DNA from: Phycomyces blakesleeanus NRRL 1555(-)
Taxonomy: Eukaryota > Mucoromycota > Mucoromycetes > Mucorales > Phycomycetaceae
Reading direction: 5' to 3'
Length of the DNA: 64,000 nucleotides
Assembly (NCBI RefSeq): GCF_001638985.1
Contig: NW_017265187.1
Location: forward strand, 186,001 to 250,000
The position numbers and the translations under genes were made by a program. A model generated the notes under the pieces. The model made no database searches. It was not told where the DNA came from and saw only the letters and a list, made by a program, of their open reading frames with translations. Shown here piece after piece: positions 35,712 through 45,986 of the stretch (positions are counted from its first letter, which is position 1; each line of letters starts with the position of its first letter).

Positions 35712-37244
35712 TTACAGCAGTAGTCAATACTCATTTACAACAACAACATTGATCACGAAAGGACAGGCAGCATGTTTGGTGCTAGGAGAGTCAGTAACGG
35801 AAGCAAATCGTGTGAAGTGCAAAGCCATTGTTAATGGGACACCATTTGATATTGTTTACACGTCGGAGAGAGGCAACACACGACCCATTGCCATTGGCAA
35901 GGTAGTCGCTGAACGCGATCCCTTTACATATCTTGATTACCCTGATACACCACCTCCTTGTCACGTTGATTCCTCCAGCTTTATTGAAACAAACGACTCC
36001 AGTGTACCTAACGAAAGCAGTAGCTGTGCGCTGGATAATGTTGAAAGCAGTAAGCTACCAAAGTATCAATGGCAACCATTACCTTGCTTTAATGCAAATC
36101 CTTCTTTTTTTTTGTAGGTTCCAGCTCGTGCAAGTCAACAGACAGTTATAATGGTAACAAAATCGAGAGCAGTGCAATATTTCATTTTTGTATATTTACT
36201 CTAGTATTTTTTTCTAGTCATTAAACCAACAAAAGCTAGTGTCATGGACCTTCTGCGCATCTTTTTGACAGCAAACCCAGCTAGTAGCGTCAAGAATCTT
36301 TATGATCTCAAGTCATTAACTGAGAAGGATATCTTCAATCTGGTGATAGCCTATATACCGAATGTTGGTGATTCGTTTACTGCCAACCAGATCAACAAAT
36401 GGCTAACTAGTGATGGATATTTTGGTCGGCCAAAGTCTACTCGTCAAGGATATGATGTGATCAAAGCCAGAAGTCTATGGGTGCTGAAACCTGAATTTAT
36501 GGGTAAGTTGACAAAAACCACTCCTTGGGTAAATTACTGACCTTTTTTGGGGAGGGAAATAGGAGATGCAATGGATAGAACGTTCAATCGCAGAACATTT
36601 CGGCAAATGACACGACAATTAACGGGTTGGATAACTGTCGGTTACTGCAGGAAGTCACCATCAAAAGAAACACCACAAAAACGTCTAGAACTATTACAAA
36701 AAATGGTGAATAGTTTACACGTGAATGACCTTTGTGAAAAAGTATTTGTTTCGCCCATTTGTCGAGCAAGCTCAGACCTTTTGACAAGAGATATATCCCC
36801 TACTGCTACTGCCCAAAGTATTTTGAAACAATTGCGATTCCAAAATGGTGACATGCAAGGTAAAAAAAAAAAGGTCCACAGCACCAGATCCTACCATTAA
36901 TTTTCCACTTCGTTTCTTTTTCCTCTCTTCGTATAGATTTCCTTATGTTTGCAAAAACAACGACTTCGTCCATTCGACTGGTTGTGCTCGACTACGCTGG
37001 CCTCTCTACAAATCCCATTGATGCCCGCACCTTTGTCAAGTATATAGAAACAGATCTAGTTCATGATGACCAAGCATATTTATTGATTTCTTTCTTTCTT
37101 TATAGGGATGTTAAGACAATTGAGCAAATTGTGATTGATCATGGCCACAAACTAGAGTCATTTAATCGAGCTGAACTGAATAATCGCAAGGTCATCTTAA
37201 AATTTGATTGTCGCAAGGCACCTGTAAAACGATCAAGTCTTTAG
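35712..37244 (+). CDS. Payload gene of the composite element; possible serine-recombinase-like protein
   Basis: Exons 35712(approximate)-36049, 36118-36153, 36218-36502, 36563-36859 and 36937-37244 all join in phase 1 with GT-AG sites; the true first exon is unresolved. Blocks: TKGQAACLVLGESVTEANRV; MDLLRIFLTANPASSVKNLY; a winged-helix-like region (NQINKWLTSDGYFGRPKSTR); then GWITVGYCRKSPSKETPQKR, VFVSPICRASSDLLTRD and IRLVVLDYAGLSTNPIDART. The order Y-x-R-x-S, later S..A..RD, then a hydrophobic strand ending LDYAGLS recalls the serine recombinase catalytic domain (YxRvS ... R ... vvxxLDRLgR), but the final arginines are absent. That resemblance is inference; the family may be a Mucoromycota-specific transposon protein. 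The intact splice sites and frame suggest recent function. Confidence 0.6.
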
Positions 37245-37589
37245 TTGTCTATCAATACTTCTCCATCAAATCAATATGTCTTTTTTACTTATGTGCATTT
37301 TTCTTCTTTCCATATATGCCCATTCCTATATCAATGTTCTATGAAATAAATTTCTATTTCCCCAAGGCTCTTTGTTGCTCATACAGTATACGATTGTGGG
37401 TCCCAATACCAAATAGGTAACATAAAAGGCCTCACCCGTGATAAATATAAGCTTAATGTAACAAAGGCATGAAATGACCAACAAAACACACTTTTTTTCT
37501 CATCATCTGCCTTGCCCAAATTATCCAACACCATGGTTTTCACTTGCTCCATACATTAAGCTCAAACTCGTAACTAAACTGATATCAGA

Positions 37590-37740
37590 TTAAACATACA
37601 TCGGTTACATTAAGCAGACATCGGTTACATTAAGCAGACATCAGTTACATTAAGCAGACATCGGTTACATTAAGCATACATCGGTTACATTAAGCAGACA
37701 TCGGTTACATTGAGCTAGCGTTTGGTTACATTAAGTTGAC
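37590..37740 (-). repeat. Subterminal array of the 20-bp motif (right)
   Basis: About seven copies of the same unit, read here as ATTAAGCAGACATCGGTTAC. The copy number difference from the left array shows that the arrays expand independently. Confidence 0.9.
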
Positions 37741-37812
37741 ATGGTTAAATGATCCTACTAGATTTCTCATCAATTTTTTTTTACTTCGTAAAGTACTGAA
37801 AAAAAAAGAGCA

Positions 37813-38069
37813 TCAAAGTTGTTCTCTATTACGACACTTGTTTAAGCATCTATAAGAATGAGAAACAAAACCTTCGAAGTCACTCAACCTTAAGCTATTG
37901 GATGCTTCGCCGATTCGTGTCATCAACGTCTCGCTTTCCAACAGCCTACTGCGCTTAACTTTGCTCTTAACAACCGACCAAAATTGCTCAATAGATTGAG
38001 TTCAGGAGAGTATGACGGAAGGTAGGCACATCGATATCCTCGAGACTCAATATATTTAGAGATATCTTT
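37813..38069 (-). pseudogene. Tc1/mariner transposase C-terminal fragment (right copy)
   Basis: Inverted copy of the left fragment with the same SYSPELN frameshift and the same terminal EQL-stop. It is part of the inverted repeat. Confidence 0.8.
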
Positions 38070-38373
38070 AGCCGTGATGAATAGAAGCATATGACTTTGA
38101 GTTTGGCAAGCATGCGAATTCAGAACTGGCAGGGCACGACTTTAATTTTGGAAAAGAGTGTAAAAGTGAGTACTCATCTTAGAAAAAAAAAAAACGACTT
38201 TTTGAAAATAAAAACCGCCTATTGAAAAAATGAAAACCGCCCTTTGGGTTTTGAAAACCCGCCCTTTGGGATTGTAAAAAACCGCCTATTGATATTTTAA
38301 AAACCGACCATTGAATTGTTTTATTGGCCGCCCTTTTTTTAAAAGGCCGCCCTTTGGTGTTGGAACGACTGTA

Positions 38374-39189
38374 TTGGGGGAGTTAGAGGGGTTTATAAAA
38401 ATAATATATTAGACCATCCACACCGGTTTATCCTAAATCTGAAGTCGCATCTTTTTGTTGCTCGAATGTTTTAGTGAAGCCCCAAATTTAGATATCCGTT
38501 AAATATTTGTCGAAAAAAAAAATCTAAATTTTCTATTTAAATTTACATATTGGCGAGCTTACACAAACCGCTGTGGATGTTCTTGGTAGTTAACTTGCCT
38601 GGATCAAACCTGGAGTATTTGTCAATAGACAGTTGAGTTTTATGATCATTATTTCTGTAGAAACGATTGTTTATGTGACAAAATATAACTACTTGCATAT
38701 ATAACGCTCTGAAGCTAATTTATCTATTAGATCAAAAGAATAACGCATCATCATCGTCACTGATAGCAATAATAATAAAAGGACCTTATGTATATTGAGC
38801 CCTGGCACTGTTTTGAAATCTTAACGTTGAGTATTAAAAATGAAATAAAATAAAATAAATAAATAAAACTCAGATAAAAAATTATTGGTAGCCAATAAAT
38901 CGGAAACTGATATCATTGGATGCTGTCACTTCAAGCTATAAAAGTTTATGCACTACAGTGTTTTTACTTGAGATCGAGACTATTCTCGAAAACAATTAGA
39001 CAAATGAAATATTATTTTTAGTTATAATTTGTTTATTTTAGATACTCCAGAGCTGTTTTTTATTGTAAAAATAATACTGATGTCTTAAATGCCCTTTAGC
39101 AACAAATAATGGCTATTCCTATAAGTCAAAATAGTAAGAGTAAGCAAAAGTTGGTATCAACGTTATATAAGCACTTCAGAAACAATAAA
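38374..39189. other. Intergenic region right of the composite element
   Basis: AT-rich, no open frame of interest, no repeat with the element found. Confidence 0.4.
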
Positions 39190-39760
39190 AAAATAAATAA
39201 AGAGACAAAAATATCTCTAGATTTATCAAGGTGTACAGAGAGCGCGTGAAGAAATGGTAAACACATTAGTGAAAAGCGGCAGAAAATATAACACAAAAAA
39301 AACACAAAAGGAAATAGAAGAAAACGGAAGAAAAAAAAAAGACGTTTCCAGACGAAAGATAAAGGCAAGTAGAAGTTGCATAATTGAGGGTGATACATAC
39401 ATAATACATTAATACACCTTGAAAGAACTAATAATTTGTATTAGTGGAAAAGGGTATTGGTGACCAAAAAATAAAAAAAAAATTCAACCGTGATCCGTCT
39501 AAATTGACGGCCACATTTAAAGGCTATCATGCAGTAGTTGTAGGTGCTCTGTACCGATCATTGAAGAATAGACAAAAGGGCAAAGATCTTCTTGTGGTGA
39601 ATGTTGGCGAGTTTAGGCCATTTGTAAGACTTGGCTAACAATGTCTTTATTTCTTTGCTATAAATATTTTAAATGATCTTAAAGCAATCATCGCTTGCCA
39701 AAGTTGCAAGATGGTGTAGAGTAAAGATGTGAATGCTCCCGATATATATATATATATATA
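39190..39760 (+). pseudogene. Second Fanzor/TnpB-family relic
   Basis: At 39444-39640 the plus strand reads GIGDQKIKKKFNRDPSKLTA, FKGYHAVVVGALYRSLKNRQ and KDLLVVNVGEF. This matches the RuvC-II neighbourhood of Fanzor proteins (G-x-G ... G ... L ... vvxvxEfxTSKxC), though the TSKxC part is lost. Near 39697, in a different frame, CQSCKMV*SKDVNAPDI fits the second Cys pair plus RuvC-III (C..C....nRDvNA..NI), with a stop replacing Trp. A helical Lys-rich stretch (REEMVNTLVKSGRKYNTKKT) at 39230-39300 may be its upstream part. The sequence type differs from the copy at 18.4 kb, so it is a separate lineage. Heavily broken. Confidence 0.55.
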
Positions 39761-41418
39761 TTTATCTATATACACATATGAAATAATAAAATTATTATTG
39801 CGGAAAGTTATTTATCCGCGTTTGCATGATTTTCTTCATTTTCACTTTAATTATCAACAAGCCAAGCAATTATATACATGTAAAGGTGAGGTGAGGGCGG
39901 ATGGTGGAGGGAAAGGAGAAAGGAGGCGAAACACAGTTACACACACAACTTTATTAGTGCGAGCCGGACGTAATAGCCAGTCACCGGTGTACCTAACGGG
40001 GATACACATTGGCTAGATTGTGTAACAGCCTGTCCCCACTAAAATCTTACGGTTTTTGGGATGGTACTTGACCCAAACCGTTGTTGATAGGTACGTCTTT
40101 AAAACCAACACTCTATAGGCATGTTGTATTATACTGTATTGCTTATTTCTTTAGTGTAACTCAATTGGCAACGTGTCTGTACGAGGGCGTGCTCTTTTTG
40201 TGTTTAGTAGCATTGGTATCCATTGGGTGTTGGGTGTTATTGCATGTGTTGAGAAAAAAGAAACAACCAATGGATCAAGGCTCCAAAGGAGAGGGCACTG
40301 ACATACAATACACTGTGTTGAGCTTTGAGCTTTGTCCTTTATTTTGAATTTTATTTTGATTTTGATTGTGACAGGTACAGGTACAGGTGCAGGTACAGAT
40401 CACTACATTCTTGCAGGGGCGTGGTGTATTATTGATGTTGATGTCAATGTGACCAGTAAGAGTGTACTCAGCAGATGACCCTTTTGTATGAAGTATATGT
40501 ATTGTGTATGCGCTTGTGCGTGCATATATATATATATGTGCGTGTTCTTGTGTATGTGTGTGTGTGTGTAATAGTAGCGGTAGTGGTAGATTGGTCGACT
40601 GTGGGTAATTTGTTTGTTTGATGGGAAACATAAATCCTGGCTGTAAATTATCACCAGTTTTAATTTGTGTGGGAATATTTTGTATATTCTGTATTTTCTG
40701 TACCATACTAATATACTAATATATACTTGTATATCAATGAACGAAAAGGCACGGGGGAGAAAGATAGATATTGAAGGGTTATTAATGTCCTCTTGTTAAT
40801 TTTGGGCTGGTTAAGTTTGTTTTCAAATATTGGAGATCAAAGCTGTTCCAAATGTTTAAGCAATTACATTATAAGAGCATGAACAAAATACAGAAAATAT
40901 GCCTTGAAATCTTCTTCTTTTTTCTTTGTGATGTTTTGCTTTGTAGATGAAAGCTTTATAGAAGCAAAAGATGGAGATAAGAAGAAGAAGTCTTGCCTTT
41001 GTATCATATAACATAAATAGTATCGTTGTAACAAATATAGCCGTTTTATCAAAGTAAAGTATATTTTCAGACTCTTAGATTGGTTTTGCATGAGCTAAAA
41101 TTTTTGAATATTAAGATTAAAAGATATATTTAAATGAATAAAAAGGATATATTATAACCAACTATTCTCTTTAAGGCGCAAATGCTTCCTACATTATATA
41201 CAACACAGTACAGTACAGTACAGTACAAAAAAGAAAATTAAAAATTAAAAATTAAAAATTAAATATTAAATATTAAATATTAAATATTAAATACTATTAC
41301 TTGAAAGTAAATATAAAAGTAAAACTGGCAGACAGACAGAAATACAGAGAGAACTCTTCTATTGAGCAATTTGTTTCTTTTCTCTATCTCTCTTGTAAAT
41401 TAGCTGTGATCTGTTGAA
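39761..41418. other. Intergenic region, possible Fanzor 3' flank and arrestin 3' region
   Basis: At 39890-40080 there is relatively GC-rich, purine-rich DNA that could be the noncoding 3' end of the Fanzor relic (short open tail ending SPVYLTGIHIG at 40016). A hydrophobic 88-codon plus frame at 40081-40347 has no ATG at its start and is not called. Tandem repeats: ACAGGT (40373-40398), GT run (40556-40570), ACAGT (41209-41226), AAATT/AAATATT (41233-41296). Confidence 0.35.
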
Positions 41419-42718
41419 TCAGGAAACTGTAGAAGGTGTGGTAAACAGAGAACTGTAGGACGGCAAATGTGTTGCACTTGAGTTACTCAAGGAAGTATCA
41501 GACGGTCCATAAGGTCTCTGCTCGGATGATATTAGTGATTGTGAGTGGGAGGATGTTAATGCTTGACTTCTCTCAAAGTTTTGCAGAAGAGCAGTCATGG
41601 CTAGAGGGTTGTAAGGAGATGTACGGCCAATCTCTTCATATGCAGGCAGTCCATTGTCATTTACAGCACAGTCAACTGCTATGGGCAAAATAGCGCGAAG
41701 TTCGGACACGTGGCCATCTGCGTTCTGGAGCGAGATGACAAACTTGAGCTTATGGCGAACAGAGACAGATTTGCTTCGTACATCGCATTGTATCGCATCA
41801 GGTGACCTTGGCACCTGGATCGCTAGTTCTTTTACCCAGCTCACAAATAGATCTGGCTGACTGTCGGTGTTCTTTTTTCCAAATTCATCGTCGTGCGAGA
41901 GATGTATGACTCTTGAGTGGGTTTGTGCGGTTTTACGGACCAGTCGATTAGTAGACCGACAGACCAGGTACTCTTTGAGAACCCAAGTCAAATGCCGTAC
42001 TTTGATATCGTTCGAAAGAGGAATCACACTTAGTGTGACTGGAATCTGATCTCCGTGGAAGTAGTGCTTTGTAGGTGTACTGATTTCGTAGTCTAGCTTA
42101 TCTGTCCACTGGCCAGCCACCGAGACAGGGCTAGAATCAAACGAGACTCCTGATAGTTGCCGCCAGATTCGAACATCTCTTCTCTCAGTGTGGTTGGGCA
42201 AAAACTTTGAGCGTTCGATCACAGCCTTTAGTTGATATTTGGCTTGATAGTACCGATCTACATATGCAGTCTCGGGAAGATTTCCTGCGAGTAAAAGCTC
42301 AAATTCGTAAAAGTGACTTCCTGCGCTCATTTGGTGTAGCTTGGATTGCTGCGGAAGAAATGACCATGCGTGGGATATCAACTCGCGTTCGTCGAGGTAA
42401 GAAGCATCGCAAGGATCAAGAGAGGTACTTCCTAAAAATAATAATAATTATATGATAATTATAATGAGTAACCACCATTATTGATTTAATGATTTGCCTT
42501 TTTTTTTTGGTTGCTTTTTTATTACCTGTATGCCAACACGTTATACTCTTTCCCGAGAAATCTAGTCGGATAGACTTCACCTTTGTCGACTCTTGAAAGT
42601 TAACTTCAAGTACTCCACGCAAGACACACCCAGACGATTCAGTTGGGCTGCCGTGCATAACAAGTTGACTGTTCTCCAAATGAATGGTGATTTTAGCTGA
42701 AGATCTGATGCGGTCCAT
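41419..42718 (-). CDS. Arrestin-domain protein (alpha-arrestin-like)
   Basis: Two exons (42718-42526 and 42431-41419) joined CWHTG|STSLDP in phase 1, giving 401 residues. The N-terminus has the arrestin N-fold pattern (ITIHLENSQLVMHGSPTESS; LRGVLEVNF; KSIRLDFSGKSITCWHT), followed by FLPQQSKLHQMSAGSHFYEF and AKYQLKAVIERSKF. The C-fold begins near KLDYEISTPTKHYFHGDQIP. After the second beta sandwich comes GLPAYEEIG, a PY-type motif (LPxY) of the kind bound by Nedd4/Rsp5 WW domains, then a Ser/Thr-rich tail. Fungal alpha-arrestins recruit Rsp5 to plasma-membrane transporters to trigger ubiquitination and endocytosis. The tail is short compared with Rod1/Rog3. Confidence 0.8.
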
Positions 42719-45700
42719 TGAAAGAAACTATGAAGAATAGTAAGAAGAAGAAGAAGAAGAAGAAGAACTAAAGGTATGAGAAGAGGAAATAAAATAAGGG
42801 TAATGATAATGACAATGATAATACTGATAATAGTAATAAAAAAAAGAAAGAAAAAAAAGATAAGAAGGAAAAGAAATATTACAATTATAATCATAATAAA
42901 ATAAAATATCACCCAAAAAAAGTAAGAGAGGCAAATATTATATTGGTACACAAGTCAACCAAACGTGGCCGATGCTTTGACTACAGGGTAGCACTTGTCT
43001 TTTCCTGTTTCCATATCTATATATTTCATCCCCTTTCACCCCCAATTCCACCTCCCTCCTTCTTCATTTCCTATATATATATATATATATATATATATGT
43101 AGGTATGTAACCAGCGACCCCATGTAAAAGTGCATAACCAAAATGTCAATCTAAATGACGATCGATTTTTATTTATTTTCTCATTTTTAAATATTTTCTA
43201 TATATCTATATGTATGTTGTTTATTCTCGGCAGGGAAGAAGGGGTTAAGAGATGTATATAGAGTGGAAGGGGATAAATTAAAAGAGGCTGGAGAACTTTA
43301 AAGCCGACCTGATGCCACCCATTCACAAGTCAAATCAAATAAGAATATTTGATCCTCTTATTATATATATATTATTATTATTATTAAAAAGAGAAAAGAC
43401 AAAACCAATTTTCACAAAGATTATGATCGTACGTCATGAGCACAACTGTTGTATGCACAAAATACAATATAAAATATAAAATTTAAATTTAAAATTTAAA
43501 AGGGGGGTTTTGGGGGGGATACATTTACTACTGTCTTCAAAGAAATCAAATTACGCTTACTTTATAAATTTCTCTCTGGTAAACTCTAAACCACACGAGC
43601 TAAGTAGAGATAGAGAGGGTCTTGTAACCACTTTTAAAATAATATTATTACTAGTTACTCGATCCTATACTGCACTGTACCGTACTGCACTGCCCTGCAC
43701 TTGGTTAATTCCTTTTCTTTTTCTTCAAACATAATATACAGGTATTGAATGACCAGCTTTATGTAGTAATTACCATGCCATTAACACACAAACAAACTAC
43801 TAATTGCCCTAATGAAGAATAAAAGAAAAGAAAAAGTAAGAAATAAAAAGAATCTTCCGAGACAATTATTCGCTGATTGACTTGCATCAATCCCGGATCC
43901 CATTCGAAAACCAATAAAAAAGAAGAATGCTCGATGGAAGGTACCTTGGTGATGAACATTCTTTTTCAGAAAACTAGAATTTCTTTATTGAGTTGATATC
44001 GGAAAAATATCAAATAAATATATTTGATAAAAAGATAAGCACAATAACAAATCTCAATGATAATCTTATTTGTGTTCAGCAAAGTCAGTGTACGTCCACG
44101 ACTCTCTTTCTTCTCGATTTTTATTGGAACTACCAAAAAGCAACAAAGCAAAATATCTTGAAACCACCCCTCTCAAAATACCTTCATTCATATACACGCG
44201 CATACACACCGTGCTATAATGAGAATAGTTCTTTACAATTTATTAAACTATATAGCTATCAATATATATTTAATGCTTGTGAAGATAAAAAAGGACATCG
44301 TCGGAGGTTTAAACAGATTAAAGGTGAACTGATATCTACTGTATCCATGATATCTTTCAATTGTTCAAGAGACAGGCTTGCTCTCTTGAAGACTATTGGT
44401 AGGTTATAATTTCGAAGACCACATTAAATGTCTTACGGGAATATATCATGTGCTTTTAAATATACAAGGTCGTGAGTCATCTAGACAGAGTATGGATCAA
44501 ACTTGGTTAATAGAAGCAGTGGACTGGCTAAAAACTGGATCAAGGTAGTCTTTCTTTTTATGGCTCTTTACTCTCCAATTGTCACTGTCATTGGGGTCGG
44601 TTAGTCAAGGTAACTCTGTTAGGCTCCACTCCAAGAATATAACCATAAAGTCAATAATATCCCCAATTTGAATCAATACAATAGAACAGAAAGACAAAAA
44701 TATTCCCAGTCAAAAGTTCTTCCTTTAGCTTTTGCCATCTTCCAAGGGTAGTCCATTTATTTTTTCAAGCTTATTTTTCTTACTGAGCCTTGTCTATTCG
44801 GGAGTAAGATTTTCTCTCCCTTCATTACAAGAGTTATTCAGAAGTATTGAATTCCTTTTAATTTGGTTCCTCTTCTTCTTCCTCTTAAGTGTCTGTAATA
44901 TACAAAGTATAAAATTAGCAAAGTGTTATTATTTATAAAGTGCTCTTATTACTACCGTTTGTATTCCGTACAATTTTCTGTGCTGGGTTACCTTGAAATA
45001 AGCGAAGAAATAATTCACAACCACAGGGAAAGCATATGATAGTTCTTCTTTTTTGTCTGTGACCAAATTCATAATCACATCCTTTCTTTCTGTATGTATG
45101 TATTTTGTTGTAATTCAAGCGTGTAGCAAATGGTGGTACGGCAATTGGTAAATTGTATCATCTGTCGAGTACAACTACTCCACCCCTCTCATTTGTTCCT
45201 TTCTGCTCATTTCTGCTCTTTATTTATTTGATTGTTTGTTTGTTTTTGTGTACAAGCACATATCAAATATTCAAATAATAAAGCATATTAACTTTATATA
45301 TATATATATAATATCTATCTTGGAGAGAAGATACTTATAGTGACCTCTTCTTTGTGTATTTATATCTCACGTATTGGTTAGTCTACAAAACTTTAAACTT
45401 TAAACTACATATAATCTAGTGAAGTCCAAAGAAGCAAGCAAGTGAGCAAGCAAAGCAAAAGAATATAAATACATATACATTTAGAGATGTGTATTACCTC
45501 AGCACTATACCTTTATATCTATATTTATCTTCTTATATAAGTAAATAAATCAACACTTTTCATGTAACGATATACAAAATCCATGTGCAGTCTAACTTTC
45601 AATGTTATATTTGGCTTTCGAAAAAAAAGACAAAAAAATATCATTTTTGGATACTTGCTTATGCAAACAAGAAAGGTAAGAAGACCAATTAACTAATCAA

Positions 45701-45986
45701 CCCTCTGCTGGGTGTAGTACCTTGAATATCTTTACTGCAATTTGCGTTAGATTCTTGAGCAAACAAAGAAAGACAGAAAGAATAACAGCCTTGTAATCAA
45801 TCAATTAATAATTATAATAATAACAGCAACAGTGTTTATTCAGGACATATGACTTTGAGTCACTTAGAGGTGTTAAGATTACTATGATGAAACAAAAGAA
45901 AAAGAAAAAGAAAAGAGCAAAAAAAAATACAGATACGTGTGTAATGTGTGTAATGCGTATTGTGCATTGTATCCTGCTTAATAAAC
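42719..45986. other. Gene-poor region between arrestin and PAS-kinase genes
   Basis: Arrestin promoter on the left (GAAGAA and ATAATG repeats, 42735-42840), a TA microsatellite (43072-43097), and the G-rich tract AAAAGGGGGGTTTTGGGGGG (43498-43518). One exon-like segment is listed separately at 44285-44545. The remainder shows only AT-rich short frames. Confidence 0.4.
44285..44545 (+). other. Exon-like coding fragment of unknown identity
   Basis: Two open segments join in phase across a plausible GT-AG intron: ISFNCSRDRLALLKTIG then RESSRQSMDQTWLIEAVDWL and KTGSR. The peptide looks protein-like, but no start, other exons or motif could be found. It may be a pseudogene fragment or part of an intron-rich gene whose other exons I missed. 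Confidence 0.25.

Larger units (their letters stand above)
33076..38371. mobile_element. Composite mariner-derived element with ~1-kb inverted repeats and a spliced payload gene
   Basis: A 5.3-kb unit flanked by TA on both sides (33074-33075 and 38372-38373), the target duplication of Tc1/mariner elements. Its outermost bases are C[T/A]GTCGTTCCAACACC in both inverted ends (one mismatch). Long inverted repeats run inwards (33076-34246 and 37453-38371). Each contains GGGCGG/GGCGG-rich termini, the frameshifted 3' end of a Tc1/mariner transposase, and an array of a 20-bp motif. The unique centre (34.25-37.45 kb) carries a multi-exon gene and a possible second gene on the other strand. It encodes no complete mariner transposase, so it either moved in trans or uses the payload protein. 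I know no described element with this plan. Confidence 0.85.
37453..38371 (-). repeat. Right long inverted repeat of the composite element
   Basis: Reverse complement of the left repeat, with the same order: inner junction, 20-bp array, transposase tail, GGCGG-rich terminus. Near 38220-38285 it has two extra AAAACCCGCCCTTTGGG-type units not seen in the left copy. Confidence 0.85.

Noticed and set aside
40081..40347. Hydrophobic 88-codon frame as a small membrane protein
   Set aside because: No ATG at or near the start and no splice support.
40275..40706. 143-codon minus-strand ORF
   Set aside because: His/Thr/Ile repeats from GT/CA microsatellites; low complexity.
42577..42951. 124-codon hydrophobic minus-strand ORF over the arrestin start
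   Set aside because: Ile/Leu/Phe-rich shadow of GAAGAA and ATAATG repeats; the arrestin frame starts cleanly at 42718.
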